Shown: positions 46,593-62,889, numbered from the stretch's first letter. The stretch is 64,000 bases of DNA from Massilia sp. MS-15 (GCF_020176695.1 NZ_JAIWIA010000034.1:80344-144343), one strand, 5' to 3'. Translations and numbers: made by a program. The notes: generated from the sequence alone by a model not told the origin.

Positions 46593-48944
46593 TTACTTTT
46601 TCAGTTTGGCGAAAGCGGCCGCCATCGCGCCGCCGGCGGCCGGCGCCGGGCGTTCCTGGCGCTGGTGCTGGGCAAGGCGCTTGCTGTCGTTGCGGTCGCC
46701 GCGCTGTTCCGGACGTGCGCCCGGCTGCGGCGCGCTGTCGCCCAGGCGCATGGTGAGCGCGATGCGCTTGCGCTTGGGGTCCACTTCCAGCACCTTGACC
46801 TTGACCACCTGGCCGGCCTTCACCACCGTGTGCGGGTCCTTCACGAAGCTGTTCGACAGGGCCGAGATGTGCACCAGGCCATCCTGGTGCACCCCGATGT
46901 CGACAAAGGCGCCGAAGGCGGCGACATTGGTCACCACGCCTTCCAGGATCATGTCCGGGCGCAGGTCCGCGATCTCTTCCACGCCTTCCTTGAAGGTGGC
47001 GGTGGTGAATTCCGGACGCGGGTCGCGGCCCGGCTTTTCCAGTTCCTTCAGGATGTCGGTCACGGTCGGCACGCCGAATTTTTCATCGGCATACTTGGCC
47101 GGATTCAGCGACTTGATCAGGGCGCTGTCGCCGATCACCGCCTGCATGTCGCGCTTGATATCACCGAGGATCTTCTCGACCACAGGATAGGATTCCGGAT
47201 GGACCGCCGAGGCGTCGAGCGGGTTCTCGCCGTTCATCACGCGCAGGAAGCCGGCCGCCTGCTCGAAGGTCTTGTCGCCCAGGCGCGGCACCTTCTTCAG
47301 CGCCGCGCGCGAGGCGAATGCGCCCTGCATGTCGCGGTAGTGCACGATGCTCTGCGCCACGCTGCCGGATAAACCCGAGACGCGCGCCAGCAGCGCGCTT
47401 GATGCCGTGTTCACGTCCACGCCGACCGCGTTCACGCAGTCCTCGACCACGGCGTCGAGCGAGCGCGCGAGCTGGGTCTGCGACACGTCGTGCTGGTACT
47501 GGCCGACGCCGATCGACTTCGGATCGATCTTGACCAGTTCCGCCAGCGGGTCCTGCAGGCGGCGCGCGATCGAGACCGCGCCGCGCAGCGAGACGTCCAG
47601 TTCCGGCAGCTCGCGCGAGGCGAATTCGGAGGCCGAGTACACCGAGGCGCCGGCTTCCGAGACGACGATCTTCTGGAGCTTGAGCTCTTGATTCTGCTTG
47701 ATCAGGTCCGCGGCCAGCCTATCGGTCTCGCGCGAGGCGGTGCCATTGCCGATCGAGACCAGGGAAACATGGTGCTTCGCCGCCAGCTGGCCCAGCACGT
47801 GCAGGGCGCCGTCCCAGTCGTTGCGCGGCTGGTGCGGGTAGACGGTGGCGGTATCGACCACCTTGCCGGTGGCATCGACCACCGCCACCTTGACGCCGGT
47901 GCGCAGGCCCGGGTCCAGGCCCATGGTGGCGCGCGGGCCGGCCGGCGCCGCCAGCAGCAGGGCCTTCAGGTTGCGCGCGAAGACGTTGATCGCATCGCTT
48001 TCCGCCTTCTCGCGCAGTGCGCCCATCAGCTCGGTCTCGATGTAGACCGAGGTCTTCACGCGCCAGGTCCAGCGCGCGGTATCAAGCAGCCACTTGTCGG
48101 CCGGACGGCCTTGCGCCTTGATGCCGAAGGCGGCGCAGATGCGGCTCTCGCAGGGATTGTGCGGCGCGTCCCACTTCGGCTTCTCGGGCTCCGAATCGAG
48201 GCGCAGGACGACGTCCAGCACGCCCTCGCGGCGCCCGCGCATCAAGGCCAGCGCGCGGTGCGAAGGAATCGTGGACAGGGTTTCGGAATAGTCGAAGTAG
48301 TCGGCGAATTTCTCGCCCGCGTCTTCCTGGCCTGCCACCACCTTCGACTCGACCACGCCGTGCTCCTGCACGTATTCGCGCAGCGACTGCAGCAGGCTGG
48401 CGTCCTCTGCGAAGCGCTCCATCAGGATCTGGCGCGCGCCGTCCAGCGCCGCCTTGGTATCGGGCACGCCCGGATTGGCGCCGCCATCGGCGTTGGTGAA
48501 GGCCTCGCGCAGGTAGCTGGCGGCGGTTTCTTCCGGGTTCAGCGCTGGATCGTCCAGCAAGGCCTCGGCCAGTGGCGCCAGGCCCGCTTCGATCGCGATC
48601 TGCGCCTTGGTGCGGCGCTTCTGCTTGTAGGGCAGGTACAGGTCTTCGAGGCGGGTCTTGTCCTCGGCGTGGGTCAACGCGTCGAGCAGCGCCGGTGTCA
48701 TCTTGTTCTGCTCCGTGACCGAGGCGATGATCGCGGCGCGCCGGTCCTCGAGCTCGCGCAGGTAGCGCAGGCGCTCTTCGAGCAGGCGTAGCTGGATGTC
48801 GTCCAGGCCTCCGGTGGCTTCCTTGCGGTAGCGCGCAATGAAGGGGACGGTGGCGCCTTCGTCGAGCAGGGCGACGGCGGCGGCCACCTGGGCCGGTTTG
48901 GCGGACAGTTCGAGGGCGAGGCGTTGTTCGATGGAGGGCAGCAT
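46593..48944 (-). CDS. tex: Tex-family transcription accessory / S1 RNA-binding protein
   Basis: 783 residues in the standard Tex order: N-terminal HTH region ([17 protein letters not shown]), YqgF-like domain ([16 protein letters not shown]), helix-hairpin-helix pairs ([16 protein letters not shown]) and a C-terminal S1 domain ([19 protein letters not shown]). A short Pro/Ala/Arg/Gln-rich tail follows. Binds RNA/DNA and influences transcription; exact cell role is unsettled. ATG at 48944 ([13 protein letters not shown]) fits the family start. Confidence 0.96.
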   Translation of the reverse strand: MLPSIEQRLALELSAKPAQVAAAVALLDEGATVPFIARYRKEATGGLDDIQLRLLEERLRYLRELEDRRAAIIASVTEQNKMTPALLDALTHAEDKTRLEDLYLPYKQKRRTKAQIAIEAGLAPLAEALLDDPALNPEETAASYLREAFTNADGGANPGVPDTKAALDGARQILMERFAEDASLLQSLREYVQEHGVVESKVVAGQEDAGEKFADYFDYSETLSTIPSHRALALMRGRREGVLDVVLRLDSEPEKPKWDAPHNPCESRICAAFGIKAQGRPADKWLLDTARWTWRVKTSVYIETELMGALREKAESDAINVFARNLKALLLAAPAGPRATMGLDPGLRTGVKVAVVDATGKVVDTATVYPHQPRNDWDGALHVLGQLAAKHHVSLVSIGNGTASRETDRLAADLIKQNQELKLQKIVVSEAGASVYSASEFASRELPELDVSLRGAVSIARRLQDPLAELVKIDPKSIGVGQYQHDVSQTQLARSLDAVVEDCVNAVGVDVNTASSALLARVSGLSGSVAQSIVHYRDMQGAFASRAALKKVPRLGDKTFEQAAGFLRVMNGENPLDASAVHPESYPVVEKILGDIKRDMQAVIGDSALIKSLNPAKYADEKFGVPTVTDILKELEKPGRDPRPEFTTATFKEGVEEIADLRPDMILEGVVTNVAAFGAFVDIGVHQDGLVHISALSNSFVKDPHTVVKAGQVVKVKVLEVDPKRKRIALTMRLGDSAPQPGARPEQRGDRNDSKRLAQHQRQERPAPAAGGAMAAAFAKLKK

Positions 48945-49176
48945 GGTGCGTGAATCAGGCGATCGCAAAAAGGTCAAGCGAACAATGATACGCAAACGCG
49001 GACGATACGCCAGTCTTGACAGCCGCACCTGAACATGCGAGAACAGTCGGCTGCGCGCGCGCATCGCGGCGCCTCCTGCAAGTTTTGCCTGCTACGTGCG
49101 ATTCCGAACAAAACAGAAGCGCTCGTATGAAGGATAATGGTATTTATTGTCGTTTTTGATACGAGTCACAAGACCC

Positions 49177-52100
49177 ATGCACACAGTCGATGATCACCGC
49201 GAGAACGCCGCCGACGCATCCGCGCTGGCACCCGCGCAGGCACCCGCCGTCGCCCGCGTTCCCGCACGCGCTCCCGCCCTGCCCGCACCGGTGGTGAGCT
49301 GGCTGCAAAGGGTCGAAGCGGCTGCCCACCCGCAGCCGAAACTGAGCGACGAGATCGCCGATCCGAAGGCCGTGCAGTACAAGTTCGTCTACGTGATGGC
49401 CCCGACCAGCGGCGGGCGCCACGTCGCCATCTGCCTGTGCAAGGCGCGCCTGCGTCCGAACGGCGAGGTCGCCGCCGCCAGTCCGGTGAGCGAAGTGTTC
49501 TCGCTGCTCTCCGCGCCGCCCGCCTACCTGGAAGGCGAGGACGTCGACCTGGTGCGCTTCTTCATCGCCATGCGCAGCGGCTCGGCCCAGGGCACCAGTG
49601 CCACCGAACCGAAAGGGAAAGTGGGCGCCATCCTGCTCCAGATGCTGCTCGAGCAGGGCAAGCTGCTGTGGGCGAACTCGTGGTCCGACATGGCCGGTGG
49701 CCTGGTCTATCCGCTGCAGGCCGGCCCGACCCGCCTGGCCAGCCTGGCCTGGCGCGACGAGGGCCGCGTGGCCAAGCTTGGATGGTCGGTGGAACCGGCC
49801 AAGGGCGCCACCCACAGCGGGGCCGACCTGATCGACTACATGCTGCCGACCGATCCGCCCTGGTACATCGACAACCTGTCGATCGGTCCGCTCGAACTCA
49901 ATCGCGGCGGGGTCGACATCTCGCTGGCCGAATTGCAGGCGCTGGTGGCGCAGGCGCCGGCGCTGTCCGGCACCGACAAGAAACGCGTGTCGCAGCTGCT
50001 GCTGGCGCACGGCCTGCAGACCTTGATGCCGCTGCCGCAGCCGCTGACCCAGCGCCTGCGCAACGACGTCAAACCGATACCGCACCTGCTGCTCGATTCC
50101 GTGCAGATGTCCGATGGCGGCAGCCCGCGCTGGCACGACTTCGCCGTGCTGGCCTACGACTACGACGGCCAGCGCGTCTCCTTCGATCCGGCCCAGCGCG
50201 TGGTGCGCCAGATCGGCGACATCACCGAGGTCATCGAACGCGATCCGAAAGCTGAAGCCGCGGCGCTCAACGCCCTCAACGAGATGGGCTTTCGCAAGCC
50301 GGCCAGCGCCCCCTTCAACGCGATGGCCGGCGCCCTGGTGCTGGACAGCCAGGCGCACTGGCTGCGCTTTGCCGAAGCCGACCTGGACGCCCTGTCCGAC
50401 GCCGGCTGGCACGTGCAGAAGTCGGCCAAGTACCGCTACGACGTGATCCCGGTCGAAGACTGGTATGCCGACATCGACGAGCCGGAAGAGGCGGGCAACG
50501 CCTGGTTCGAGCTGGAACTGGGCATCGTGGTGGCGCGCAAGCGCGTGCCGCTGCTGCCGGTGCTGGTGCAGCTGATCCGCAGCGCACCGCTCGAATTCGA
50601 TCCGGCCGTGCTGGCCGCGCACGAGGGGCAGGACCAGATGCTGGCCACCCTGCCGGATGGCGTGCGCGTGGCGCTGCCCTGGGCCCGCGTCAAGCCCATC
50701 CTCGCCACCCTGGGTGAGCTGTACTTCAACGACAAGATCAAGAACCGCCTGCGCCTGTCGACCCTGGACGCGGCGCGCCTGGAAGACCTGGCGCGCGGCC
50801 TCGAGCTGCGCTGGACCGGCGGCGAGCGCCTGCGCGAGACCGGCCGCAAGCTGAGCCAGTTCGGCTCGGTGAAGAAGGTCGAGGCGCCGGCAGGACTTCA
50901 GGCAACACTGCGCGACTACCAGCTCGACGGCCTGTCGTGGATGCAGTTCCTGCGCGAGTACGACCTGGGCGGCATCCTGGCCGACGACATGGGCCTCGGC
51001 AAGACCGTGCAGACCCTGGCGCACATCCTCACCGAGAAGGAAGCAGGGCGCCTGACCAGCCCGGCGCTGGTGATCGCCCCGACCAGCCTGATGACCAACT
51101 GGTTCGACGAAGCCGCGCGCTTCGCGCCCAGCCTGAAGGTGCTGCTCCTGCAGGGCAAGGAGCGCATGGACCTGTTCGACCAGATCGCGCAGGCCGACAT
51201 CGTGCTGACCACCTATGCGCTGCTGCCGCGCGACGAGGAAAAGCTGCGCGAGCACCACTATCACCTGGTGATCCTGGACGAATCGCACTACATCAAGAAC
51301 ACCCGCTCGAAGGCGGCGCAGACGGCCGGTTCGCTCAATGCCAACCATCGCCTGTGCCTGTCCGGCACGCCGCTGGAAAACCACCTGGGCGAGCTGTGGT
51401 CGCAATTCCACTTCCTGATGCCTGGCCTGCTGGGCGACGAGAAGAGCTTCAACAACCAGTTCCGCCACCCGATCGAGCGCCAGGACGACACAGTGCGGCG
51501 CACCCTGCTCAACCGCCGCATCAAGCCCTTCCTGCTGCGCCGCACGAAGGACAACGTGGCCAAGGAGCTGCCGGAAAAGACCGAGATGGTACGCCGCATC
51601 GAGCTCTCCGGTCCGCAGCGCGACCTGTACGAGACGGTGCGCCTGGCGATGGACAAGAAGGTGCGCGACGAGATCGACCGCAAGGGCGTGGCGCGCAGCC
51701 AGATCGTGATCCTCGAAGCGCTGCTGAAACTGCGCCAGGTGTGCTGCGACCCGCGCCTGGTGAAGGCGATGCCGGCCAAGAAGAATGCGCAGCCGGTATC
51801 GGCCAAGCTGGCCGACCTGATGCAGATGGTCGAAGACCTGCTGGGCGAAGGCCGCAAGATCCTGGTGTTCTCGCAGTTCACCAGCATGCTGTTCCTGATC
51901 GAAGAGGAGCTCGCCGCGCGCGGCATCCATTATGCGCTGCTCACCGGCGAGACGCGCGACCGCTCGGCGCAGGTCGCCGCGTTCCAGCAGGGCGCGGTGC
52001 CGATCTTCCTGATCAGCCTGAAGGCGGGCGGCGTCGGCCTGAACCTGACCGCGGCCGATACCGTGATCCACTATGACCCATGGTGGAATCCGGCGGCCGA

Positions 52101-52314
52101 GAACCAGGCCACCGACCGCGCCTGGCGCATCGGGCAGGATAAACCCGTGTTCGTCTATAAACTGATTGCCAAGGGCACGCTGGAAGAAAAGATCCAGCTG
52201 CTGCAGCAGAAGAAGTCGGAGCTGGCGCAGTCGATCCTGGCCGAAGGCGAATCGCAGAAGATGGCACTGACGCAGGAAGACCTGCAGGCGATCTTCGCGC
52301 CGCTGGAAGAATAG
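49177..52314 (+). CDS. SNF2-type DEAD/DEAH helicase
   Basis: 1045 residues. The C-terminal half (about 570-1045) is a complete Swi2/Snf2 ATPase: LADDMGLGKTVQTLAHI (Walker A), DESHYIKN (DEAH box), CLSGTPLENHLGELWSQFHF, GVGLNLTAADTVIHYDPWWNPA and DRAWRIGQDKPVFVYKLI (motifs V/VI). The N-terminal 550 residues have no recognised domain beyond an Ala/Pro-rich start, and may be a family-specific targeting part. Likely remodels protein-DNA or RNAP complexes. It is divergent from tex with a 232-bp shared promoter gap. Confidence 0.93.
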   Translation: MHTVDDHRENAADASALAPAQAPAVARVPARAPALPAPVVSWLQRVEAAAHPQPKLSDEIADPKAVQYKFVYVMAPTSGGRHVAICLCKARLRPNGEVAAASPVSEVFSLLSAPPAYLEGEDVDLVRFFIAMRSGSAQGTSATEPKGKVGAILLQMLLEQGKLLWANSWSDMAGGLVYPLQAGPTRLASLAWRDEGRVAKLGWSVEPAKGATHSGADLIDYMLPTDPPWYIDNLSIGPLELNRGGVDISLAELQALVAQAPALSGTDKKRVSQLLLAHGLQTLMPLPQPLTQRLRNDVKPIPHLLLDSVQMSDGGSPRWHDFAVLAYDYDGQRVSFDPAQRVVRQIGDITEVIERDPKAEAAALNALNEMGFRKPASAPFNAMAGALVLDSQAHWLRFAEADLDALSDAGWHVQKSAKYRYDVIPVEDWYADIDEPEEAGNAWFELELGIVVARKRVPLLPVLVQLIRSAPLEFDPAVLAAHEGQDQMLATLPDGVRVALPWARVKPILATLGELYFNDKIKNRLRLSTLDAARLEDLARGLELRWTGGERLRETGRKLSQFGSVKKVEAPAGLQATLRDYQLDGLSWMQFLREYDLGGILADDMGLGKTVQTLAHILTEKEAGRLTSPALVIAPTSLMTNWFDEAARFAPSLKVLLLQGKERMDLFDQIAQADIVLTTYALLPRDEEKLREHHYHLVILDESHYIKNTRSKAAQTAGSLNANHRLCLSGTPLENHLGELWSQFHFLMPGLLGDEKSFNNQFRHPIERQDDTVRRTLLNRRIKPFLLRRTKDNVAKELPEKTEMVRRIELSGPQRDLYETVRLAMDKKVRDEIDRKGVARSQIVILEALLKLRQVCCDPRLVKAMPAKKNAQPVSAKLADLMQMVEDLLGEGRKILVFSQFTSMLFLIEEELAARGIHYALLTGETRDRSAQVAAFQQGAVPIFLISLKAGGVGLNLTAADTVIHYDPWWNPAAENQATDRAWRIGQDKPVFVYKLIAKGTLEEKIQLLQQKKSELAQSILAEGESQKMALTQEDLQAIFAPLEE

Positions 52315-52340
52315 GCACGCGCCAGTAGAAGGACGTGAAA

Positions 52341-52375
52341 AAGGCGGCTGGTTTGCACCAGCCGCCTTTTGTTTT
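52341..52375. terminator. Bidirectional terminator between helicase and DUF3297 genes
   Basis: AAGGCGGCTGG and CCAGCCGCCTT form a perfect 11-bp stem around a 6-base loop, with T-rich sequence on one side and A-rich on the other. It sits between convergent genes. Confidence 0.9.
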
Positions 52376-52383
52376 GAAGCGTC

Positions 52384-52632
52384 TTACTTGTAGAACGCCT
52401 CGACCTTGCCTTTCAGCTTGATCAGCATCGGCTTGCCCTTGCGGTCGAGCGTGCGGCCGGCGGCAACCTTGATCCAGCCTTCGCTGATGCAATACTCTTC
52501 CACGTCGTGGCGATCCTTGTCGTTGAAGCGGATGCCAATGTCGCGCTGGAAGACATCGCGGTCATGAAAAGGGCTGCTCGGGTCGATCGAGAGCCGGTCC
52601 GGGAGTGGGGGGAGGGTAGCGGTATCGTTCAT
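52384..52632 (-). CDS. DUF3297 family protein
   Basis: 82 residues with the family core LPDRLSIDPSSPFHDRDVF, IGIRFNDKDRHDVEEYCISEGW and GKPMLIKLKGKVEAFYK. Found widely in proteobacteria; function unknown. Full-length, soluble, single gene. Confidence 0.88.
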   Translation of the reverse strand: MNDTATLPPLPDRLSIDPSSPFHDRDVFQRDIGIRFNDKDRHDVEEYCISEGWIKVAAGRTLDRKGKPMLIKLKGKVEAFYK

Positions 52633-52780
52633 AGACGCGAATTATCCACCAACTGGGCGCCGTATGGCGCAATTTTCATCGGTCCGCATGCCGCCGCGCC
52701 AGGCGTCACTATACAAGAGGGCGGCATCAACGATATACTCCTGGCAACTCTCATTGTTTGACCGCTAACAGAAAGTCCAG

Positions 52781-53938
52781 ATGACTCCACGCCCGGCTGC
52801 CGATCCCACCATTGCGGCCAGCTCCGATCGCCCTGGCGCTGCTGACCATTTCCGACTACTTGCCGAACTCGGCGGCGACATCGCCGTCCGCATCGACCTG
52901 CCGGATTGCACGCTGCGCTACTTGAGCCCGGGCTTTTCCACGCTACTGGGCGCCGATGGCGCCGCCTTGCAGGCAGTGCTGGCCGGTGGCGGCGCACAGG
53001 AAGCGCTGGGTGCGCTCGGCCGGCAGCTCGCGGCGGGCGCGGCAGGGGCGCCGGGTGAACGCCTGGTGCAGGAAGTCGAGGTGCGCAACGCGCACGGCCA
53101 TCCGCTCGGGCTGCAGGTGATCACCAGGGTCGTCCAGAACGACGATGGCAGCAGCACGCTGCTGGCCCTGTTGCGCGACCTGTCGCCGCAGCGCGCCCAC
53201 CTGGCCGACCAGCGCCGCTTCGCGAGCCTGCTGAACCACGAATTCCGCACGCCGCTGGCGACCATCGACGGCGCGATCCAGCGCCTGGAGGCGACCGCGC
53301 ACGGCGCCGACGAAGCGGTGCGGCAGCGCTACCGCAAGATCGCGGTCGCGGTGGACCGCCTGATCGCGATGCTGGACGAATACCTGTCGCCGGACCGGAT
53401 GGCGGCGATCGGCAAGCTGCGCCAGCCGAACACGATCGTCGCGCGCGAGCTGCTGGAAGCGGGCGTGCAGCAGCTACGCGCTGCCGGACGCGAGGCCGTG
53501 GTCGAGGTGGACGGCGACGAGAATGCGGCGGCGCTGCGCGGCGAGCCCGAAGGGCTGCGGCTGGCGCTGAAGGTCCTGGTCGACAATGCACTGTTGTTCT
53601 CGCCGGCCGGCACGCCGGTCGCACTTGGCGTGCGGCGCAGCGGCAGCGGCGTTGAATTCACTGTGCGCGACGAAGGCGCCGGCGTACCGGCGCAGGATGC
53701 GGCGCACATCTTCGACAAGGGCTACCGCGGCAGCAATGCGGTCGGCCTGCCGGGCAGTGGACTCGGGCTGTACATGGCGCATTCGATCGTCGATGTCCAT
53801 GGTGGCATGTTGCGCCTGGGCGAGCGGGACGGAAAGCAGGGTGCCGAGTTCCGGCTCTGGCTGCCCGCACAGCATATGGGCGGACAACAACAACTTGCCT
53901 CATCTCCGCCCAGCAGTGATAATCGGACCGATCATTAA
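52781..53938 (+). CDS. Soluble sensor histidine kinase
   Basis: 385 residues without transmembrane helices. An N-terminal PAS-like region (IAVRIDLPDCTLRYLSPGFST to VVQNDDGSSTLLALLRDLSP) precedes a HisKA helix with His153 in LLNHEFRTPLATI. The HATPase domain has the N-box VLVDNALLFSPAG, EGAGVPAQDAAHIFDKGYRG and GSGLGLYMAHSIVDVHGG. It senses a cytoplasmic cue and is followed 12 bp later by its response regulator. Confidence 0.92.
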   Translation: MTPRPAADPTIAASSDRPGAADHFRLLAELGGDIAVRIDLPDCTLRYLSPGFSTLLGADGAALQAVLAGGGAQEALGALGRQLAAGAAGAPGERLVQEVEVRNAHGHPLGLQVITRVVQNDDGSSTLLALLRDLSPQRAHLADQRRFASLLNHEFRTPLATIDGAIQRLEATAHGADEAVRQRYRKIAVAVDRLIAMLDEYLSPDRMAAIGKLRQPNTIVARELLEAGVQQLRAAGREAVVEVDGDENAAALRGEPEGLRLALKVLVDNALLFSPAGTPVALGVRRSGSGVEFTVRDEGAGVPAQDAAHIFDKGYRGSNAVGLPGSGLGLYMAHSIVDVHGGMLRLGERDGKQGAEFRLWLPAQHMGGQQQLASSPPSSDNRTDH

Positions 53939-53950
53939 CATGGCCAATCC

Positions 53951-54631
53951 ATGACGCAGATACTGATTGTTGAAGACAATGGCGAATATGCCGACGACAT
54001 GGCGGAGTTCCTGAGGGAGCTCGATCATGACGTCACGATTGCCAAGACCGCGAGCGAGATGTGGGCGGCGCTGACGCGCACCCCGGCAGCGGTTGTCGTA
54101 CTCGACCTCGGCCTGCCGGATGAAGACGGCTTCAATGTCATTCCGCGGATGCGCCAGCTGTATCCCGAGATCGGCCTCTTGGTGCTGACCGGGCGGGTCG
54201 CGTTCGACCACCGCATCCTGGGCTTGCGCCTGGGCGCCGACCATTACCTGACCAAGCCGATCAAGTTCCCTGAACTGGCGGCCCACATCGAAGCCCTGGA
54301 CCGCCGCGTGCGCCCCGCCGATCCGGCGCCGGCGCCAAGCAAGTGGACGCTGCGCGTGAGCGCGCGCCAGCTGGAGCTGGGTGGCAAGATGATCGACCTG
54401 ACCGAAAAGGAGTGCAACTTCCTGCACCTCCTGACCATCAACACCCGTCCGGTCCCGCGCCAGGTGATCGTCGCCGGCATGGGCGGCGAGGACCCGGATG
54501 CCAGCCGCCGGGTCGACATGCTGGTGTACCGCCTGCGCAAGAAGGCCCGCTCCGGCCTCGGCCAGGACCTCCCCCTGCGCAGCGCCTACGGCGAAGGCTA
54601 CAGCCTTTCCGCCGGCTTCACCCTCTCCTGA
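53951..54631 (+). CDS. OmpR-type response regulator
   Basis: 226 residues: receiver domain with phospho-acceptor Asp52 (VVVLDLGLPDEDG), acidic E8/D9 at the start and Lys102 in LTKPIKFPEL. The C-terminal winged helix covers about 130-226 (LTEKECNFLHLL, SRRVDMLVYRLRKKARSG, GEGYSLS). The start ATG at 53951 lies just after the kinase stop. Targets unknown; neighbours do not reveal the regulon. Confidence 0.93.
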   Translation: MTQILIVEDNGEYADDMAEFLRELDHDVTIAKTASEMWAALTRTPAAVVVLDLGLPDEDGFNVIPRMRQLYPEIGLLVLTGRVAFDHRILGLRLGADHYLTKPIKFPELAAHIEALDRRVRPADPAPAPSKWTLRVSARQLELGGKMIDLTEKECNFLHLLTINTRPVPRQVIVAGMGGEDPDASRRVDMLVYRLRKKARSGLGQDLPLRSAYGEGYSLSAGFTLS

Positions 54632-54870
54632 CCCCTCGGGGTCAGAGTCGAATTTCCAGACAATTTCCCAAGATGCCCTCCGATTCAAAGAGGGTCAGAG
54701 TGCAATTACCGAGCAATTGATCCGAAATAGATTGGGGTCAGTGTCGAATTATTGAGCAATTGCTCAGTATACTTCCCAGCGGGGCATGCATGGCATGCAT
54801 CTTCTTAATTGGGGACACAGTCGACAGCATTCTCCCGAAGTTTGAGGTTAATGAGGGACAGAGTAAAACT
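54632..54870. repeat. REP-like repeats upstream of the RAYT gene
   Basis: Three related units: GGGGTCAGAGTCGAATTT (54638-54654), GGGTCAGAGTGCAATT (from 54692) and GGGGTCAGTGTCGAATT (from 54734). Further units GGGGACACAGTCGAC (from 54811) and GAGGGACAGAGTAAAAC (54853-54869) belong to the same pattern. TGAGCAATTGCTCA at 54753-54766 is a perfect palindrome. Such units are the usual targets and companions of REP-associated transposases. Confidence 0.75.
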
Positions 54871-54907
54871 TCTCGGCTAAAATGCCTGCTCAACTTTTGA
54901 GCACGCC

Positions 54908-55618
54908 ATGGCACGCCTCCCCCGACTCGTCATTCCGCAGCAGCCACACCACCTTATCCAGCGTGGCAACAACCGCCAGCCCATCTTCCGGGAAGAGGTG
55001 GATTACCAGCGTTTTCTCGCCTGGCTCAAGGAAGCGGCGCGCTTCTACCAGGTGGCGATCCACGCCTATGTGCTGATGCCCAACCACATCCACCTGCTGG
55101 CGACGCCATCCGACAAGCTCGGCCTGGCGCTCATGATGCAGAAGGTCGGGCGCTTTTATGTTCCCTGGTTCAACCACAAGTACGCACGCACGGGCGGCCT
55201 GTTCGAAGGGCGCTTCCGCACCTCGCTGATCGATACGGACAGCTATTTCCTGGCTTGCAGCCGGTATATCGAGCTCAACCCGGTGCGCGCCGGTCTGGTG
55301 GCCGCTCCCCTCGATTACCCCTGGTCCAGCTATGCCCACCATACCGGCATGCGCACCGACGGGCTGATCACCGATCATCTCCTGTACTGGGGCATGGGCA
55401 ACACTCCCTTCCAGCGTGAAGCGGCGTATTCGGAACTGGTCATGCAGGGCATCCCACAGGATGAAGTCGACTTCGTGACCACGGCCGTCCTGAAGAACCA
55501 GCCCCTTGGTTCGGACGCTTTCAAGGCGGAACTCGAGCGCAAGACCAAGCGCCAGATCCTGCCGGCCAAGCGTGGACGTCCATTCCGGGAACCAATTCCG
55601 CCGCTGCCGAGTACATAA
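54908..55618 (+). CDS. REP-associated tyrosine transposase (RAYT)
   Basis: 236-residue Y1 transposase of the TnpA_REP branch. It has HIH at 60-62 (AYVLMPNHIHLLATPSD), the metal-binding HUH element, and a candidate nucleophile Tyr120 in CSRYIELNPVRAG. An intact frame, ATG at 54908. It is flanked by inverted REP-like units on both sides and ended by a terminator. These proteins are thought to move or multiply REP sequences and are typically single-copy, domesticated genes. Confidence 0.93.
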   Translation: MARLPRLVIPQQPHHLIQRGNNRQPIFREEVDYQRFLAWLKEAARFYQVAIHAYVLMPNHIHLLATPSDKLGLALMMQKVGRFYVPWFNHKYARTGGLFEGRFRTSLIDTDSYFLACSRYIELNPVRAGLVAAPLDYPWSSYAHHTGMRTDGLITDHLLYWGMGNTPFQREAAYSELVMQGIPQDEVDFVTTAVLKNQPLGSDAFKAELERKTKRQILPAKRGRPFREPIPPLPST

Positions 55619-55643
55619 TTCGCACCCAAGGATGAAAGTCATC

Positions 55644-55672
55644 AAACGGCACGCCATGCGTGCCGTTTTTTT
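55644..55672 (+). terminator. Rho-independent terminator after the RAYT gene
   Basis: ACGGCACGC and GCGTGCCGT form a perfect 9-bp stem with a CAT loop, followed by seven T. It ends the transposase transcript before the gltB promoter region. Confidence 0.92.
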
Positions 55673-55754
55673 ACGCGGAACAGGTCTAAGGAATGCAAAT
55701 TTTTATTTTTAAATCAACGTCTTATAGGTGAACGGGAGCATGGCTGCACACGCT

Positions 55755-55817
55755 GGTTTACTCTGTCCCTAATTAAATAAAGAATCAAGAAGTTATCAAA
55801 CAATTTGACTCTGACCC
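55755..55817. repeat. REP-like repeats downstream of the RAYT gene (inverted)
   Basis: GGTTTACTCTGTCCCTAATT (55755-55774) is an inverted copy of 54850-54869 (18 of 20 bases). AATTTGACTCTGACCC (55802-55817) is an inverted copy of the outer unit at 54639. Together with the upstream units they form a nested inverted arrangement around the gene. The unit ends 78 bp before the gltB ATG, so gltB transcription probably starts within or next to these repeats. Confidence 0.75.
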
Positions 55818-55895
55818 TAATTGTTCTTGTTGCTGATTGTGTTGCATTGCACTATTCTCGATTTTCGACCCCCGAAAAGTTGTGGAGATTGCCTC

Positions 55896-60611
<4,716 letters not shown>

Positions 60612-60642
60612 GCAGACCTGCAAGAGAAGGAAGGAACACAAC

Positions 60643-62106
<1,464 letters not shown>

Positions 62107-62475
62107 GTGTGATGTTTCAATAGGTTGTTCTAGTTCGTTCGGACTGGGTTTGAGAAACTGGAAATCGCCAAACCCCCGGTTCTCAAGGAAGCCAGCCGAA
62201 TGAACATCCATAAGAATGCCCGATTGACCTTTATCCTTCGAGTCGAATGGTCGAAGATGTCCTCAAAAGTGGCCTGCCGGCTGCTCAAGCCGCCCAGCTA
62301 TGTCTTCACTTTGATGTTCGACCGCCTCTTCGGCCGTTCCTGTTTCCGACCCGGAGCCGAACATGCGCTGTAGTGAGCACAACACTGCGCGCTGCTGCGG
62401 GATTCTGCCCCGTGCTCTGTAGCGGAGAGCCTGTTCAATTCATGACGACACTTGGCTTATCTAGACTGTCCGTCA
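62107..62475. other. Gap after gltD with IS481-like remnant and unassigned sequence
   Basis: 369 bp of lower GC. The middle holds the start of an IS481-type transposase (see the pseudogene at 62200). The rest (62310-62475) shows no coding pattern I can identify. No terminator for gltD was seen. Confidence 0.5.
62200..62306 (+). pseudogene. IS481-family transposase remnant (5' end, frameshifted)
   Basis: ATG at 62200 reads MNIHKNARLT, the usual start of IS481-type transposases. After about 15 codons the match continues one base out of frame as MVEDVLKSGLPAAQAAQLC (from 62247) and then fades. About 35 codons of a roughly 300-codon gene remain, so it is dead. Confidence 0.6.
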
Positions 62476-62889
62476 TTAACTGCACTCGACGCGCACGGTT
62501 ACCTGGTCCCGCCCCTTGCGACGCTTGACCGAAATCGTGCACTTCGTAGCGTCGTCTGCAACCCGTCGGTACCAGCGCAAATCCCCCCCCGCGTAACTAC
62601 AGAACGCCCACTTCTCGGGCGGCTCTTCGTTGCGATTGAAGGCGTATTCGCTCTCCCAACCACCCTTGGTCTCACGGTCGCGTCCGCGAAGATCACCGCG
62701 CAGCGCCGTGGGTCCGATGGCCATGCCACCGCCGACTAAGAGACTTCCGCTTAGGATCCGCCCTTCGCTGGCTTTCGGTTTTGGTGTCGCCAAAACGATA
62801 TCCTCGCTCGGGAATCGTGCGGGGCAGCTAAATTGCTCGGCAGCGAATGCGAGGCTGGGGAACAGCGCGCAAAGAAGTAGCTTTCTCAT
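62476..62889 (-). CDS. STY0301-family exported protein, probable immunity partner
   Basis: 137 residues with signal peptide (MRKLLLCALFPSLAFAAEQF) and conserved cysteines (FSCPARFP, WAFCSYAGG, TKCTISV, VECS), as in STY0301-family proteins, which occur beside BPSL0067-type amidase genes. Its ATG overlaps the stop of the effector gene (ATGA). A periplasmic immunity protein that binds a wall-degrading effector would need just such a signal peptide. Function inferred from context. Confidence 0.7.
   Translation of the reverse strand: MRKLLLCALFPSLAFAAEQFSCPARFPSEDIVLATPKPKASEGRILSGSLLVGGGMAIGPTALRGDLRGRDRETKGGWESEYAFNRNEEPPEKWAFCSYAGGDLRWYRRVADDATKCTISVKRRKGRDQVTVRVECS

Noticed and set aside
49144..52071. 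975-codon open frame antisense to the helicase
   Set aside because: No recognisable domain and no ribosome site; the plus frame carries all helicase motifs.
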